DNA from: Sedimentitalea sp041224545
Lineage (GTDB): Bacteria > Pseudomonadota > Alphaproteobacteria > Rhodobacterales > Rhodobacteraceae
Length of the DNA stretch: 64,000 nucleotides
Reading direction: 5' to 3'
NCBI RefSeq assembly: GCF_041224545.1
Contig: NZ_JBGFGP010000178.1
Span: 17,807-81,806 of the forward strand
The translations under genes and the position numbers were made by a program. A model generated the notes under the pieces. It did no database searches. It was given only the letters and a program-made list of their open reading frames with translations, and was not told the origin of the DNA. How positions within the stretch are numbered: position 1 is the first letter of the stretch; the number at the start of each line of letters is the position of its first letter. Shown here piece after piece: positions 17,371-26,089 of this stretch.

Positions 17371-17388
17371 CGGGTTCGATCGTGCAAC

Positions 17389-17406
17389 GGGCCGCCCCAG
17401 CGGCCC
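17389..17406 (-). terminator. Hairpin downstream of the AGCS transporter gene
   Basis: GGGCCGC (17389-17395) pairs with GCGGCCC (17400-17406) around a CCCA loop, 14 bases beyond the stop codon of the minus-strand transporter gene. On the minus strand no T-run follows directly, so it may be a 3'-end stabilising hairpin rather than an intrinsic terminator. Confidence 0.4.
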
Positions 17407-17420
17407 GCCACGTTCATATG

Positions 17421-18974
17421 TCAGTGGCTGAACTTGCGGATTTCGCCCGATGCCAGCCGGCTGCTGTAGGAGGCCAACTCCTTGCGCACGATTTTCATCA
17501 GGAAGTAGAGCGCAAACACGTTGACCACAGCCATCGAGAAGATCGCCGCATCGGAGAAGTCAATCACCGGTCCAAGATTGGCCGCCGCGCCGATAACCAC
17601 GAACAAGCAGAAGATCAGCTTGAAGACCAACTCGGTGGTCTTGCCCTCACCGAACAGGTAGGTCCAGGCCTTGAGGCCGTAATAGGACCAGGAGATCATG
17701 GTCGAGAAGGCAAACAGCACCACCGCGATGGCCAGCACCAGCGGGAACCAGCTGATCGCGGAGCCAAAAGCCGCCGAGGTCAGCTGCACACCCTGAACGC
17801 CACCTTCGGTCGCGATCATGCCGCCGTCTTCGGTCAGGATGAACATACCCGTCGCAGGATCGACCTGCTGGACACCGGAAATGGTGATGACAAGCGCGGT
17901 CATCGTGCAGATGACAACGGTGTCGATCAGCGGTTCGAGCAGCGACACGAAACCCTCGGTGATCGGCTCCTTGGTGCGCACCGCAGAGTGGGCGATTGCC
18001 GCCGAACCAACGCCGGCCTCGTTCGAGAAGGCCGCCCGCTTGAAGCCCTGGATCAGCGCGCCGACCATGCCGCCTGCAACACCCAGGCCGGTAAAGGCAC
18101 CTGCAAAGATCTGGCCAAAAGCCCAGCCGATCTTGTCATAATTGACCAGCAGGATGATCAGCGCCGCGCCGACATAGAGCACCCCCATGAACGGGACGAT
18201 CTTCTCGGTCACGCGGGCGATGGATTTGATACCGCCAACGATCACAAGGAAAACAACGAGTGCAAAGACAATGCCGGTGATCCAACCCGGATAGTCGCCG
18301 ACAATGCCCGAAATCTGCGCATGTGCCTGGTTGGCCTGGAACATGTTGCCGCCACCAAGGGCACCGAGGATACAGAAGATCGAGAACAGTACCGCGAGGA
18401 TCTTGCCCCCGGGCAGCCCCAATTCGTTAAAGCCCTTGGACATGTAGTACATCGGACCGCCCGACACCGTACCGTCGGGATATTCGTTCCGGTATTTCAC
18501 ACCCAGCGTACATTCGGTGAACTTGGACGCCATCCCCAGCAGACCCGCCAGGATCATCCAGAAGGTTGCACCGGGTCCGCCGATCCCGACCGCGACGGCA
18601 ACGCCCGCGATGTTTCCGAGACCGACGGTGCCGGACAGCGCGGTGGCGAGCGCCTGAAAGTGACTGACCTCCCCCGCGTCGTTGGGATCGGAATAATCGC
18701 CTTTGACCAGTGCAATCGCGTGACTGAAGAAGCGGAATTGCACGAAGGAGAAATAAAGCGTGAAAACCGTGGCCGCGACCACCAGCCAAAGCACGATCCA
18801 GGGGAAATTCGTGCCTGGCAACGGCGCGAAGATCAGTCCGACAAAGGGACCGGTCGCCTTGGCGAATGCTGCGTTTACCTTCTGGTCAAGCGACACGGCT
18901 TCCTGGGCCAACGCGGGGGCGGCCAGGACGATTGCCGTTGCAGCGGACAGGATTGTTGTACCTATGCGTTTCAT
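17421..18974 (-). CDS. AGCS-family sodium:alanine (amino acid) symporter
   Basis: Sodium-coupled uptake of alanine or glycine across the inner membrane. The 517-residue protein has about 11 hydrophobic helices and family signatures FQALATALSGTVGLGNIAGV, GGPGATFW and SNEAGVGSAAIAHSAV. It begins with a signal-peptide-like segment (LSAATAIVLAAPALAQ), which is seen in some alphaproteobacterial members and adds a periplasmic N-terminal stretch. It follows the usp gene by 12 bases, so the two are co-transcribed. Confidence 0.93.
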   Translation of the reverse strand: MKRIGTTILSAATAIVLAAPALAQEAVSLDQKVNAAFAKATGPFVGLIFAPLPGTNFPWIVLWLVVAATVFTLYFSFVQFRFFSHAIALVKGDYSDPNDAGEVSHFQALATALSGTVGLGNIAGVAVAVGIGGPGATFWMILAGLLGMASKFTECTLGVKYRNEYPDGTVSGGPMYYMSKGFNELGLPGGKILAVLFSIFCILGALGGGNMFQANQAHAQISGIVGDYPGWITGIVFALVVFLVIVGGIKSIARVTEKIVPFMGVLYVGAALIILLVNYDKIGWAFGQIFAGAFTGLGVAGGMVGALIQGFKRAAFSNEAGVGSAAIAHSAVRTKEPITEGFVSLLEPLIDTVVICTMTALVITISGVQQVDPATGMFILTEDGGMIATEGGVQGVQLTSAAFGSAISWFPLVLAIAVVLFAFSTMISWSYYGLKAWTYLFGEGKTTELVFKLIFCLFVVIGAAANLGPVIDFSDAAIFSMAVVNVFALYFLMKIVRKELASYSSRLASGEIRKFSH

Positions 18975-18986
18975 TTCATGCTCCTC

Positions 18987-19424
18987 TCATCCAACAACGG
19001 TGACTGGTACGCTGGCTTCCATCACCAGGTTTGCCGTTGAGCTGCCGAATATCCGCTGGGACAGGGTGCGTTCGCTGGAGCGCGCAACGATGATCTGCTC
19101 CGCTTTTTCCGTGGCGGCAACATCATTCAGCGCATCCGCCACATTGCCGTGACGCACGATACCGCGCGCGCTCAGGCCGTCCTTGATCAACTGCGCAACC
19201 GCAGGCTCGACGATGCGCTCCTTGGCGACCGCAATTTCTTCTTCGCGCCGGTTGTGGCGCTTTTCGTTTTCTTCGGGTGTCTGAAATGAATAGGGCGACC
19301 ATTCGATGATATAGACCACGAGCAGTTCGCATGCCCCTATCTTGTCAGCGAGCTTTGCGGCAAAGTCCAGGGCGCGTTCGCCCGAACTGTGCCCATCAAC
19401 GCCGACTACCAGTTTTGCTGTCAT
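18987..19424 (-). CDS. Universal stress protein, single domain
   Basis: A 145-residue UspA-like protein: VVGVDGHSSGERAL at the N-terminus and the nucleotide-binding end (IIVARSSERTLSQRIFGSST, then SVPVTVVG). The usual G-x2-G-x9-G(S/T) loop is modified (ARSSER.. instead of G-rich), so ATP binding is uncertain. A GGAGG site precedes ATG 19424. It sits 12 bases upstream of the AGCS symporter gene, suggesting that it modulates or is expressed with that transporter. Confidence 0.88.
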   Translation of the reverse strand: MTAKLVVGVDGHSSGERALDFAAKLADKIGACELLVVYIIEWSPYSFQTPEENEKRHNRREEEIAVAKERIVEPAVAQLIKDGLSARGIVRHGNVADALNDVAATEKAEQIIVARSSERTLSQRIFGSSTANLVMEASVPVTVVG

Positions 19425-19844
19425 TATTTGTTACCTCCAGTCCGCGTATCCGCAACTGTGACCAGGTTACGCAAAAGACTTTCCCCCGGTTGGACCCAAG
19501 GCCGCTCCCTGATCGGAATACGCGAGTCATTTCTAATGTCTTTCACCTGCAACTATATGCCCGCGTTCCGAAAACGGGGGCAGATTCTTGCGTGTTTTCC
19601 GGGCATTGGCACAAAAATATGACAACTCGAATTTCCTGGCTTTGGTGTCGCGTCAAGGGAATTCAATTTAATTTTATAAATATCAATTACTTACCCTTCA
19701 CGCGAAAGGCTGCCATGACAATGGCTGCCGGAATTTGTCTGAACGGTAAAAGAAAAATTTAAAGGGCTGAACGCAAAACGGGCAACCGATCAGGCCGCCC
19801 GCATTCAGTCTGGACAGGTCAAATTCGACTGAGCGCCGCGGCGG
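19425..19844. other. Intergenic region without a supported gene
   Basis: The 420 bases between the usp start and the DUF2842 stop contain an AT-rich stretch (about 19660-19700) unlike the neighbouring DNA and a short direct repeat (GCTGCCATGACAATGGCTGCC around 19710). It must hold the usp promoter on the minus strand. The open frames crossing it lack ribosome-binding sites and coding character. I see no tRNA or clear terminator. Confidence 0.4.
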
Positions 19845-20102
19845 TCAGGGTTTGCCATTGCCCTGGCGGCCTTCGTCCGGATCGGCCTGACCGATACCGC
19901 GAAAGACGAATTTGAAGGGCAGCGCCCAGATCACCCCAAGCACGATGTAGATCACGAATTCGACGAGGACGGGCGGGCGGTTGAGGCTGTTCATGATGGT
20001 GACCGCAACCATGATGTAGATCGGCAGCCCGACCAGCAGGATCACCAATGCCCAACGACGCCGCGCCTTGTAGCTGAGACCTTTTTTTCCCGGCTTGGCC
20101 AT
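19845..20102 (-). CDS. DUF2842 family membrane protein
   Basis: An 85-residue protein with a basic N-terminus (KPGKKGLSYKARRRW), two hydrophobic helices (about 18-40 and 48-70) and a short charged tail. It matches DUF2842, commonly next to purA in Rhodobacterales. I chose the ATG at 20102, which begins one base after the purA stop codon; a start 12 bases upstream inside purA is also possible. Function unknown. Confidence 0.85.
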   Translation of the reverse strand: MAKPGKKGLSYKARRRWALVILLVGLPIYIMVAVTIMNSLNRPPVLVEFVIYIVLGVIWALPFKFVFRGIGQADPDEGRQGNGKP

Positions 20103-20103
20103 C

Positions 20104-21399
20104 TCAGTCGGCAAACGGATCGGTGACCAGGATCGTGTCGTCGCGTTCCGGCGATGTCGAGAGCAGCGCGACCGGGCATTCGATCAGTTCTTCCACACGA
20201 CGCACATATTTGATTGCCGCGGCCGGAAGGTCCGCCCAACTGCGCGCCCCCTCGGTACTCTCCGACCAGCCGGGCATCTCTTCATAGATCGGAACACAAC
20301 GCGCCTGCTGATCCGCCGCCGTCGGCAGATAGTCGAGCCGTTGGCCGTCCAGATCATAGCCCACGCAGATCTTCAGCGTTTCAAACCCGTCCAGCACATC
20401 GAGCTTGGTCAGAGAGATACCGTTGACGCCGCTGGTCGCACAGGTCTGGCGCACCAGCACCGCATCGAACCAGCCGCAGCGCCGCTGCCGGCCGGTCACG
20501 GTGCCGAATTCACGGCCACGTTCGCCAAGCCGCTGGCCATCGGCGTCGCGCAACTCGGTCGGGAACGGGCCCTCTCCGACGCGTGTGGTATAGGCCTTGA
20601 CGATGCCCAGCACGAAGTCGATGGAGCCGGGACCGATGCCGGTGCCGGTCGCCGCCTGCCCGGCGATCACATTCGAGGATGTGACGAAGGGATAGGTGCC
20701 GAAATCGATGTCGAGCAGAGCACCTTGCGCGCCCTCGAACAGGATGCGCTTGCCCGCCTTGCGCTGTTCGTTGAGCACCTTCCAGACCGGCGCGGCATAT
20801 TCGAGAATCGCCGGTGCGATTTCCTTCAGTTGCGCGACAAGCCCATCCCGGTCGATCGGATCTAGGCCGAGCCCCTTGCGCATCGGATCGTGGTGCTGCA
20901 ACGCACGGTCTACCCGCGCCTCGAGTGTCGCGTCATCGGCAAGGTCCGCAACCCGTACCGAACGGCGCCCCACCTTGTCCTCATAGGCAGGCCCGATCCC
21001 GCGGCCGGTGGTGCCGATCTTGGTGCCTGCGCTGGCGGCTTCTTCACGGGCGCGATCCAGTTCGCCATGGATCGGCAGGATCAGCGCCGCGTTCTCGGCG
21101 ATCATCAGGGTTTCCGGCGTGATAGTGACGCCCTGTTCCCGGATCGCGTCGATCTCGCTCAACAGGTGCCACGGATCCAGCACCACGCCATTGCCGATCA
21201 CGCTCAGTTTGCCGCCGCGCACCACGCCGGACGGCAAAGCGTTGAGTTTGAAAACCTCGCCGTCGATAACCAGCGTGTGACCCGCGTTATGGCCCCCCTG
21301 GAACCGCGCGATCACATCGGCCCGTTCGCTGAGCCAATCCACGATCTTGCCTTTTCCCTCGTCACCCCACTGGGCGCCGACCACAACGACATTGGCCAT
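20104..21399 (-). CDS. purA: Adenylosuccinate synthetase
   Basis: GTP-dependent conversion of IMP and aspartate to adenylosuccinate. The 431-residue product has WGDEGKGKIVD near residue 10-20 (GTP/IMP loop with catalytic Asp), GGHNAGHT, the GRGIGPAYEDKVGRR segment and the QRRCGWFDAV/LTKLDVLDG C-terminal motifs. Full length for the family. Confidence 0.97.
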   Translation of the reverse strand: MANVVVVGAQWGDEGKGKIVDWLSERADVIARFQGGHNAGHTLVIDGEVFKLNALPSGVVRGGKLSVIGNGVVLDPWHLLSEIDAIREQGVTITPETLMIAENAALILPIHGELDRAREEAASAGTKIGTTGRGIGPAYEDKVGRRSVRVADLADDATLEARVDRALQHHDPMRKGLGLDPIDRDGLVAQLKEIAPAILEYAAPVWKVLNEQRKAGKRILFEGAQGALLDIDFGTYPFVTSSNVIAGQAATGTGIGPGSIDFVLGIVKAYTTRVGEGPFPTELRDADGQRLGERGREFGTVTGRQRRCGWFDAVLVRQTCATSGVNGISLTKLDVLDGFETLKICVGYDLDGQRLDYLPTAADQQARCVPIYEEMPGWSESTEGARSWADLPAAAIKYVRRVEELIECPVALLSTSPERDDTILVTDPFAD

Positions 21400-21490
21400 G
21401 TCCGTTCCTTCTATACGTCAATGAAACCCGCGCCGGTATAGCGGCGCTCTGCGCGCAGCGAAACCTCAAAATCGCCGGGCTGGGCCGCGC

Positions 21491-21808
21491 TCAGCGCCCG
21501 AGCAGCACCGGCATACCATGTGGAGTCGTCAAATAGGCCCGCTCCCATTCGGCGCGCATATGCTCTGCCTCGGCGCGACCGGCGCTGCCGTCTTCTTCCA
21601 ACAGGCTTTCGAGCGTTTCCAGCCAGACGTGGAAATAATCGTCGCCGCCGTCCAGATCTCGCTCAAGCCCGTGCCGCGCCAGGTTCGTCCCGAACCGCGC
21701 CGCCCAGTCGGTCCAGGCGAACCGCCCGGTCTCGTTGAGGTGAACAGTCAGCGCAAAGGCCTGTGCATGCCAGGGTGCGGAAAAGACCGGTTCGGGTTTG
21801 TCGCTCAT
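21491..21808 (-). CDS. Nitrile hydratase accessory protein (activator/metallochaperone type)
   Basis: A 105-residue protein in the P14K/activator family related to the nitrile hydratase beta subunit N-terminus; recognised by FSAPWHAQAFALTVHLNETG and the YFHVWLETLESLL segment. Such proteins deliver cobalt to the alpha subunit by subunit exchange. Its start overlaps the beta subunit stop by 4 bases. Third gene of the alpha-beta-activator operon. Confidence 0.9.
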   Translation of the reverse strand: MSDKPEPVFSAPWHAQAFALTVHLNETGRFAWTDWAARFGTNLARHGLERDLDGGDDYFHVWLETLESLLEEDGSAGRAEAEHMRAEWERAYLTTPHGMPVLLGR

Positions 21809-22482
21809 GCAGGCTCCAGGTAACTTTCCCAGAGATCGAGTGTCACCTCGTCATCGGGGTGTTCCGGGTGGCTCCAAAGCTGCGTCGCCGAGAACACCAC
21901 GGTGTAAAGGTGTTGCGGACATTCTCCAAGACCGTGGGCATTGCTGTCGGGCAGGACATGCGCCCCATGATGTTTCAGAATATATCCCTGCGCCCCCGAC
22001 GCATAGGCCGGCAGGCGCGTGTGCCCGCCATCGACCAGCCGGTTGCCGGCGGGGCGCGCGGTCACGACGGCCTGTCCCTTTTCAAACCGGGGCGATGTCG
22101 CGATCGGCCGGTCGGCAGGTCCACCCGCCGCCAGGACAGAGGCGACACTTGACGCCGGCAGCGCCCGCCCCGCAAGAGCATGCGGCCCGTCTTCTCCGCC
22201 GCCCTGCAACTCCTCGCGACGCAAAACATCCTTTTCGACCAGCAGGTCGGCAAGCGCGGCAATCCATTTCTCGAAATAGGAAAACCGGGCATAATCCCTT
22301 GGCGACAACCGCTCGCGGCTATGACGCGAGGTGTCGAGGTTCCATTGCCCGAGCGATCCGGCGGCCAGCGTCAGCGCCAGGGCCCGCGCCTGCCACTCTT
22401 CATCGAGTGTCGGAATGCCCTGCGGTTCCGGCACCACGGCACCGTCACCAAAGCGGCCCCCCATATCGTGGGGCCGGCTCAT
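21805..22482 (-). CDS. nthB: Nitrile hydratase subunit beta
   Basis: Structural partner of the alpha subunit in hydration of nitriles to amides. The 225-residue sequence starts with RPHDMGGRFGDG, contains the FSYFEKWIAALADLLVEKDV helix region shared with the activator, and ends with the SH3-like beta barrel (TRLPAYASGAQGYILKHHGA, QHLYTVVFSATQLW). It overlaps both neighbours by 4 bases (ATGA). Confidence 0.93.
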   Translation of the reverse strand: MSRPHDMGGRFGDGAVVPEPQGIPTLDEEWQARALALTLAAGSLGQWNLDTSRHSRERLSPRDYARFSYFEKWIAALADLLVEKDVLRREELQGGGEDGPHALAGRALPASSVASVLAAGGPADRPIATSPRFEKGQAVVTARPAGNRLVDGGHTRLPAYASGAQGYILKHHGAHVLPDSNAHGLGECPQHLYTVVFSATQLWSHPEHPDDEVTLDLWESYLEPA

Positions 22483-23099
22483 TCGGGCGTCCTCGCCAGC
22501 CCTGTGCCGATCATGCTGTCACGCGTGACCAATGCGGCCAGTTCGGCCTCTGAAAACCCTTCCGTGCCCTCCGGGCGCACCGGGATCACGAGATACCTGA
22601 TTTCAGCCGTCGAATCCCAGACCCGCACCGCCATCGTTTCGGGCAGGGTGACACCGAATTCCGCCAGCACCTTGCGCGGCTCGCGAACGGCACGCGCACG
22701 ATAGGCATCCGACTTGTACCAGCCCGGCGGAATACCGAGCAGCGGCCACGGATAACAACTGCACAGTGTGCAAACCACCATGTTGTGCAGCTGAGGCGTA
22801 TTCTCGACCACCACGATATGCTCGCCCTGACGGCCAAAGAACCCGAGTTCCGAGATCACCGCCGTCGCATCCTCGCGCAGCCGGTCGAGAAACGCAGGAT
22901 CGCTCCAGGCGCGCGCAACGACCTGCGCGCCGTTCTTCGGACCGATCCGGTTCTGGTATGTGTCGATGATCTCGTCCAGCGCGGCGGGATCCACCAGCCC
23001 CTTGCGGGTCAGAATGGTCTCGAGCGCCTTGACCCTGAGGGCCGGGTCGGGCGGCAACAGGGCGTGGGGGTGATCCGGGTCTGAATGATCGTGTGGCAT
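22479..23099 (-). CDS. nthA: Nitrile hydratase subunit alpha, cobalt type
   Basis: Metal-bearing subunit of nitrile hydratase. In the 206-residue protein the metal site is C110-T-L-C113-S-C115 (VVCTLCSCYPWPL); Thr after the first Cys is the hallmark of non-corrin cobalt enzymes, whereas iron enzymes have Ser. The two later Cys become sulfinic and sulfenic acids. First gene of the operon, divergent from secG with 116 bases between. No amidase or aldoxime dehydratase is adjacent, so the physiological nitrile and the fate of the amide are unknown. Confidence 0.95.
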   Translation of the reverse strand: MPHDHSDPDHPHALLPPDPALRVKALETILTRKGLVDPAALDEIIDTYQNRIGPKNGAQVVARAWSDPAFLDRLREDATAVISELGFFGRQGEHIVVVENTPQLHNMVVCTLCSCYPWPLLGIPPGWYKSDAYRARAVREPRKVLAEFGVTLPETMAVRVWDSTAEIRYLVIPVRPEGTEGFSEAELAALVTRDSMIGTGLARTPE

Positions 23100-23215
23100 G
23101 CTGGCAGCATGACGACCAGCACAGCGATTTGTCCAGCCCCCAGATCGTCCCTTGCCCCTTTCGGCAATCTTGCCTACATACCCCCCGATACAAACGCCCT
23201 TTGCCGCAGGTCCTC

Positions 23216-23572
23216 ATGGAAAACGTCATTCTCATCGTCCACCTGATACTGGCCCTTGGCCTGATCGGAGTCGTGCTCCTGCAGCGGTCCGAGGGCGGCG
23301 GGCTTGGCATGGGTGGCGGTGGCGGCGCGATCTCGGGTCGGGCGGCGGCAACCGCGCTTGGCAAGTTGACCTGGCTTTTGGCGATCGCGTTCATCTGCAC
23401 GTCGATCGCTTTGACCGTCCTTGCCGCGCAAAAGGCGGCCGGCACGTCGGTCATCGACCGGCTCGGCGGCTCGGCCCCCGCAGCGGAAGATGTGGTTCCC
23501 CCGCTGCCGGATGCGCAGGATCTCTTGCCGCCCAGCGATGGCGATGCGCCACTGGTGCCAAAGGCCGACTAA
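23216..23572 (+). CDS. secG: Preprotein translocase subunit SecG
   Basis: Small SecYEG component aiding protein export. The 118 residues have two membrane helices (about 3-22 and 50-72) separated by the conserved VLLQRSEGGGLGMGGG loop, and a Pro/Asp-rich periplasmic-type tail. ATG 23216 was chosen because the first helix begins there. It precedes pyrG, as in many alphaproteobacteria. Confidence 0.95.
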   Translation: MENVILIVHLILALGLIGVVLLQRSEGGGLGMGGGGGAISGRAAATALGKLTWLLAIAFICTSIALTVLAAQKAAGTSVIDRLGGSAPAAEDVVPPLPDAQDLLPPSDGDAPLVPKAD

Positions 23573-23737
23573 CCGAACCACGTACAATACCTTGAAGAGA
23601 CAGAGAGAACCGTAACAGCATCTTGCGGTTCTCTTGCGCATGGCGGGCGAATCCTGTATGGATGAAATCCCGTGATGCACCGGTTTTTCGAACCGACGCG
23701 AGACAGAAATTCGACAGTCACGGGAGCAGCCGACAAC

Positions 23738-25381
23738 ATGGCGCGTTTTATCTTTATCACCGGCGGTGTTGTGTCCTCACTGGGCAAGGGGCTGGCCTCG
23801 GCAGCACTTGGATCGCTCTTGCAGGCACGCGGCTTCTCGGTTCGGTTGCGCAAGCTCGATCCCTATCTGAATGTCGATCCCGGCACGATGAGCCCGTTTG
23901 AGCATGGCGAGGTGTTCGTCACGGATGATGGCGCGGAAACCGATCTCGACCTTGGCCATTACGAGCGCTTTACCGGCGTGGCCGCCCGCAAAACCGATTC
24001 CGTCAGTTCGGGGCGCATCTATTCCACCGTACTCGAAAAAGAGCGTCGGGGCGATTATCTGGGCAAGACCATTCAGGTCATTCCCCACGTCACCAATGAG
24101 ATCAAGGATTTCATCGCGATCGGCGAGGACGAGGTCGATTTCATGCTTTGCGAGATCGGCGGCACGGTCGGAGATATCGAGGGTCTGCCGTTTTTCGAAG
24201 CGATCCGCCAGTTCAGCCAGGATCGCCCGCGCGGGCAATGCATCTTCATGCATCTGACCCTGCTGCCCTATATCAAGGCAAGCGGCGAGTTGAAAACCAA
24301 GCCGACCCAGCACAGCGTCAAGGAGTTGCGTTCGATCGGCCTCGCGCCCGACATTCTCGTCTGCCGGTCAGAGGGTCCGATCCCCGATAAGGAACGCGAA
24401 AAACTGGCCCTGTTCTGCAACGTGCGCCCGGATGCGGTGATTGCGGCGCAGGATCTCAAGTCGATTTATGAGGCCCCGCTCGCCTACCACCGCGAAGGGC
24501 TGGATCAGGCGGTGCTCGATGCCTTTGCGATCACCCCCGCACCGAGGCCGAACCTCGCCCGTTGGGAAGACGTGGCCGACCGGATCTACAACCCCGAAGG
24601 CGAGGTCAAGATCGCCATCGTCGGCAAGTACACCCAGCTTGAGGACGCCTATAAATCCATTGCCGAGGCCCTGACACATGGCGGCATGGCCAACCGGGTC
24701 AAGGTCCTGATCGAATGGGTGGATGCCGAGATTTTCGACACCGAGGACCCGGCGCCCTATCTCGAAGGCTACCACGCGATTCTCGTGCCCGGCGGCTTTG
24801 GCGAACGCGGCACCGAGGGCAAGATCAAGGCCGCGGAATTCGCCCGCACGCGCGGCGTTCCCTATCTCGGCATCTGTCTCGGGATGCAGATGGCGGTGAT
24901 CGAGGCTGCGCGCAATGTCGCAGGGCTCAAGACCGCGGGTTCCGAGGAATTCGACCACGAGGCCGGAAAAAAGCGGTTTGAACCGGTGGTCTACCATCTC
25001 AAGGAATGGGTCCAGGGCAACCACAAGGTCGAGCGCAAGGTTGGCGACGACAAGGGCGGCACGATGCGCCTGGGTGCGTATGACGCCTCGCTCAAGGAAG
25101 GCTCGCGCGTTGCCGAGGTATATGGCACGACCCATATCGAGGAACGTCACCGCCACCGCTATGAGGTCGACATCAAGTATCGTGAAAAGCTGGAAGAGGT
25201 CGGATTGCAGTTTTCCGGCATGTCCCCGGACGGGCGTCTTCCCGAAATCGTCGAGTGGCGCGATCATCCGTGGTTCATCGGCGTACAGTTCCACCCGGAA
25301 CTGAAATCAAAGCCCTTTGCGCCGCATCCGCTGTTCGCCGATTTCGTGCGCGCGGCCAAGGAGACGTCGCGGCTGGTCTGA
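23738..25381 (+). CDS. pyrG: CTP synthase
   Basis: Makes CTP from UTP with glutamine and ATP. The 547-residue enzyme has the N-terminal synthetase domain (FITGGVVSSLGKG P-loop, then DPYLNVDPGTMSP) and a C-terminal class I glutamine amidotransferase domain with nucleophile C380 in GICLGMQ and the VQFHPE triad segment. The start at MARFIF gives the normal length. Confidence 0.98.
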   Translation: MARFIFITGGVVSSLGKGLASAALGSLLQARGFSVRLRKLDPYLNVDPGTMSPFEHGEVFVTDDGAETDLDLGHYERFTGVAARKTDSVSSGRIYSTVLEKERRGDYLGKTIQVIPHVTNEIKDFIAIGEDEVDFMLCEIGGTVGDIEGLPFFEAIRQFSQDRPRGQCIFMHLTLLPYIKASGELKTKPTQHSVKELRSIGLAPDILVCRSEGPIPDKEREKLALFCNVRPDAVIAAQDLKSIYEAPLAYHREGLDQAVLDAFAITPAPRPNLARWEDVADRIYNPEGEVKIAIVGKYTQLEDAYKSIAEALTHGGMANRVKVLIEWVDAEIFDTEDPAPYLEGYHAILVPGGFGERGTEGKIKAAEFARTRGVPYLGICLGMQMAVIEAARNVAGLKTAGSEEFDHEAGKKRFEPVVYHLKEWVQGNHKVERKVGDDKGGTMRLGAYDASLKEGSRVAEVYGTTHIEERHRHRYEVDIKYREKLEEVGLQFSGMSPDGRLPEIVEWRDHPWFIGVQFHPELKSKPFAPHPLFADFVRAAKETSRLV

Positions 25382-25438
25382 GGCGGGCAACGCAGCAATG
25401 CGATTGCCGCGTCACCACCAAGGCAATAGGGTCTGCGC

Positions 25439-26089
25439 ATGACACGTCTGCTGGCCATCCTGCTAAGTGCCGCTCCCCTTCCTGCGCTGGCGCATCCCCA
25501 TATCTTTATCGATACGGGGCTGGAAATCATGCTGGATGAGGCCGGCGCGCTGACGCAGGTGAAAATCACCTGGACCTATGACGAGTACTATTCCCTGCTG
25601 ATCACCCAGGACCTGCGGATCGATCAGGATTTCGATGGCGTTCTGACCAGCCAGGACAGGGAACGGCTGACCGGTTTTGATATGAACTGGGTTGAAGGCT
25701 ACAACGGCGATCTTGTCGCCAGGCTCGACGGGATCCCGCTCGACCTCTCCGGCCCGCAGGATCCAACCGCCACATTGCAGGACGGACGCATCACGACAAC
25801 GCATGTCCGCACGGTCGCGGGAACCCCGGACCTGTCCGGCCGCGTGCTGTCGCTGTTTGCCTATGACGAGACTTATTATTCCGCCTACGAGATATCGTTG
25901 CCGGTGCGGATCCTGCCGTCGTCGGTCTGCGCGCTCGACAAGATCGCGCCGGATATCGACAATGAACTGGAACAGATGCGGCAGATGCTGTTGACGATCA
26001 ATGCCGATGCCGACCTTGAAGAGAACGACATTCCCCTGATCGGTGCCCGATTCGCCACCGAGATCCGCGTATCATGTCCAGACTCCTGA
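25439..26089 (+). CDS. DUF1007 periplasmic protein, metal transport associated
   Basis: A 216-residue protein with a signal peptide (LLAILLSAAPLPALA, cleavage before HPHIF). After cleavage it begins with His-Pro-His, a possible N-terminal metal site. DUF1007 proteins are encoded beside NicO-type nickel/cobalt transporters, and here the gene overlaps the following NicO gene by 16 bases. Inferred: periplasmic metal-binding partner of that transporter. Confidence 0.85.
   Translation: MTRLLAILLSAAPLPALAHPHIFIDTGLEIMLDEAGALTQVKITWTYDEYYSLLITQDLRIDQDFDGVLTSQDRERLTGFDMNWVEGYNGDLVARLDGIPLDLSGPQDPTATLQDGRITTTHVRTVAGTPDLSGRVLSLFAYDETYYSAYEISLPVRILPSSVCALDKIAPDIDNELEQMRQMLLTINADADLEENDIPLIGARFATEIRVSCPDS

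Noticed and set aside
17382..19040. 552-codon plus-strand frame opposite the AGCS symporter gene
   Set aside because: Shadow of a membrane protein gene; no ribosome-binding site and no conserved motif.
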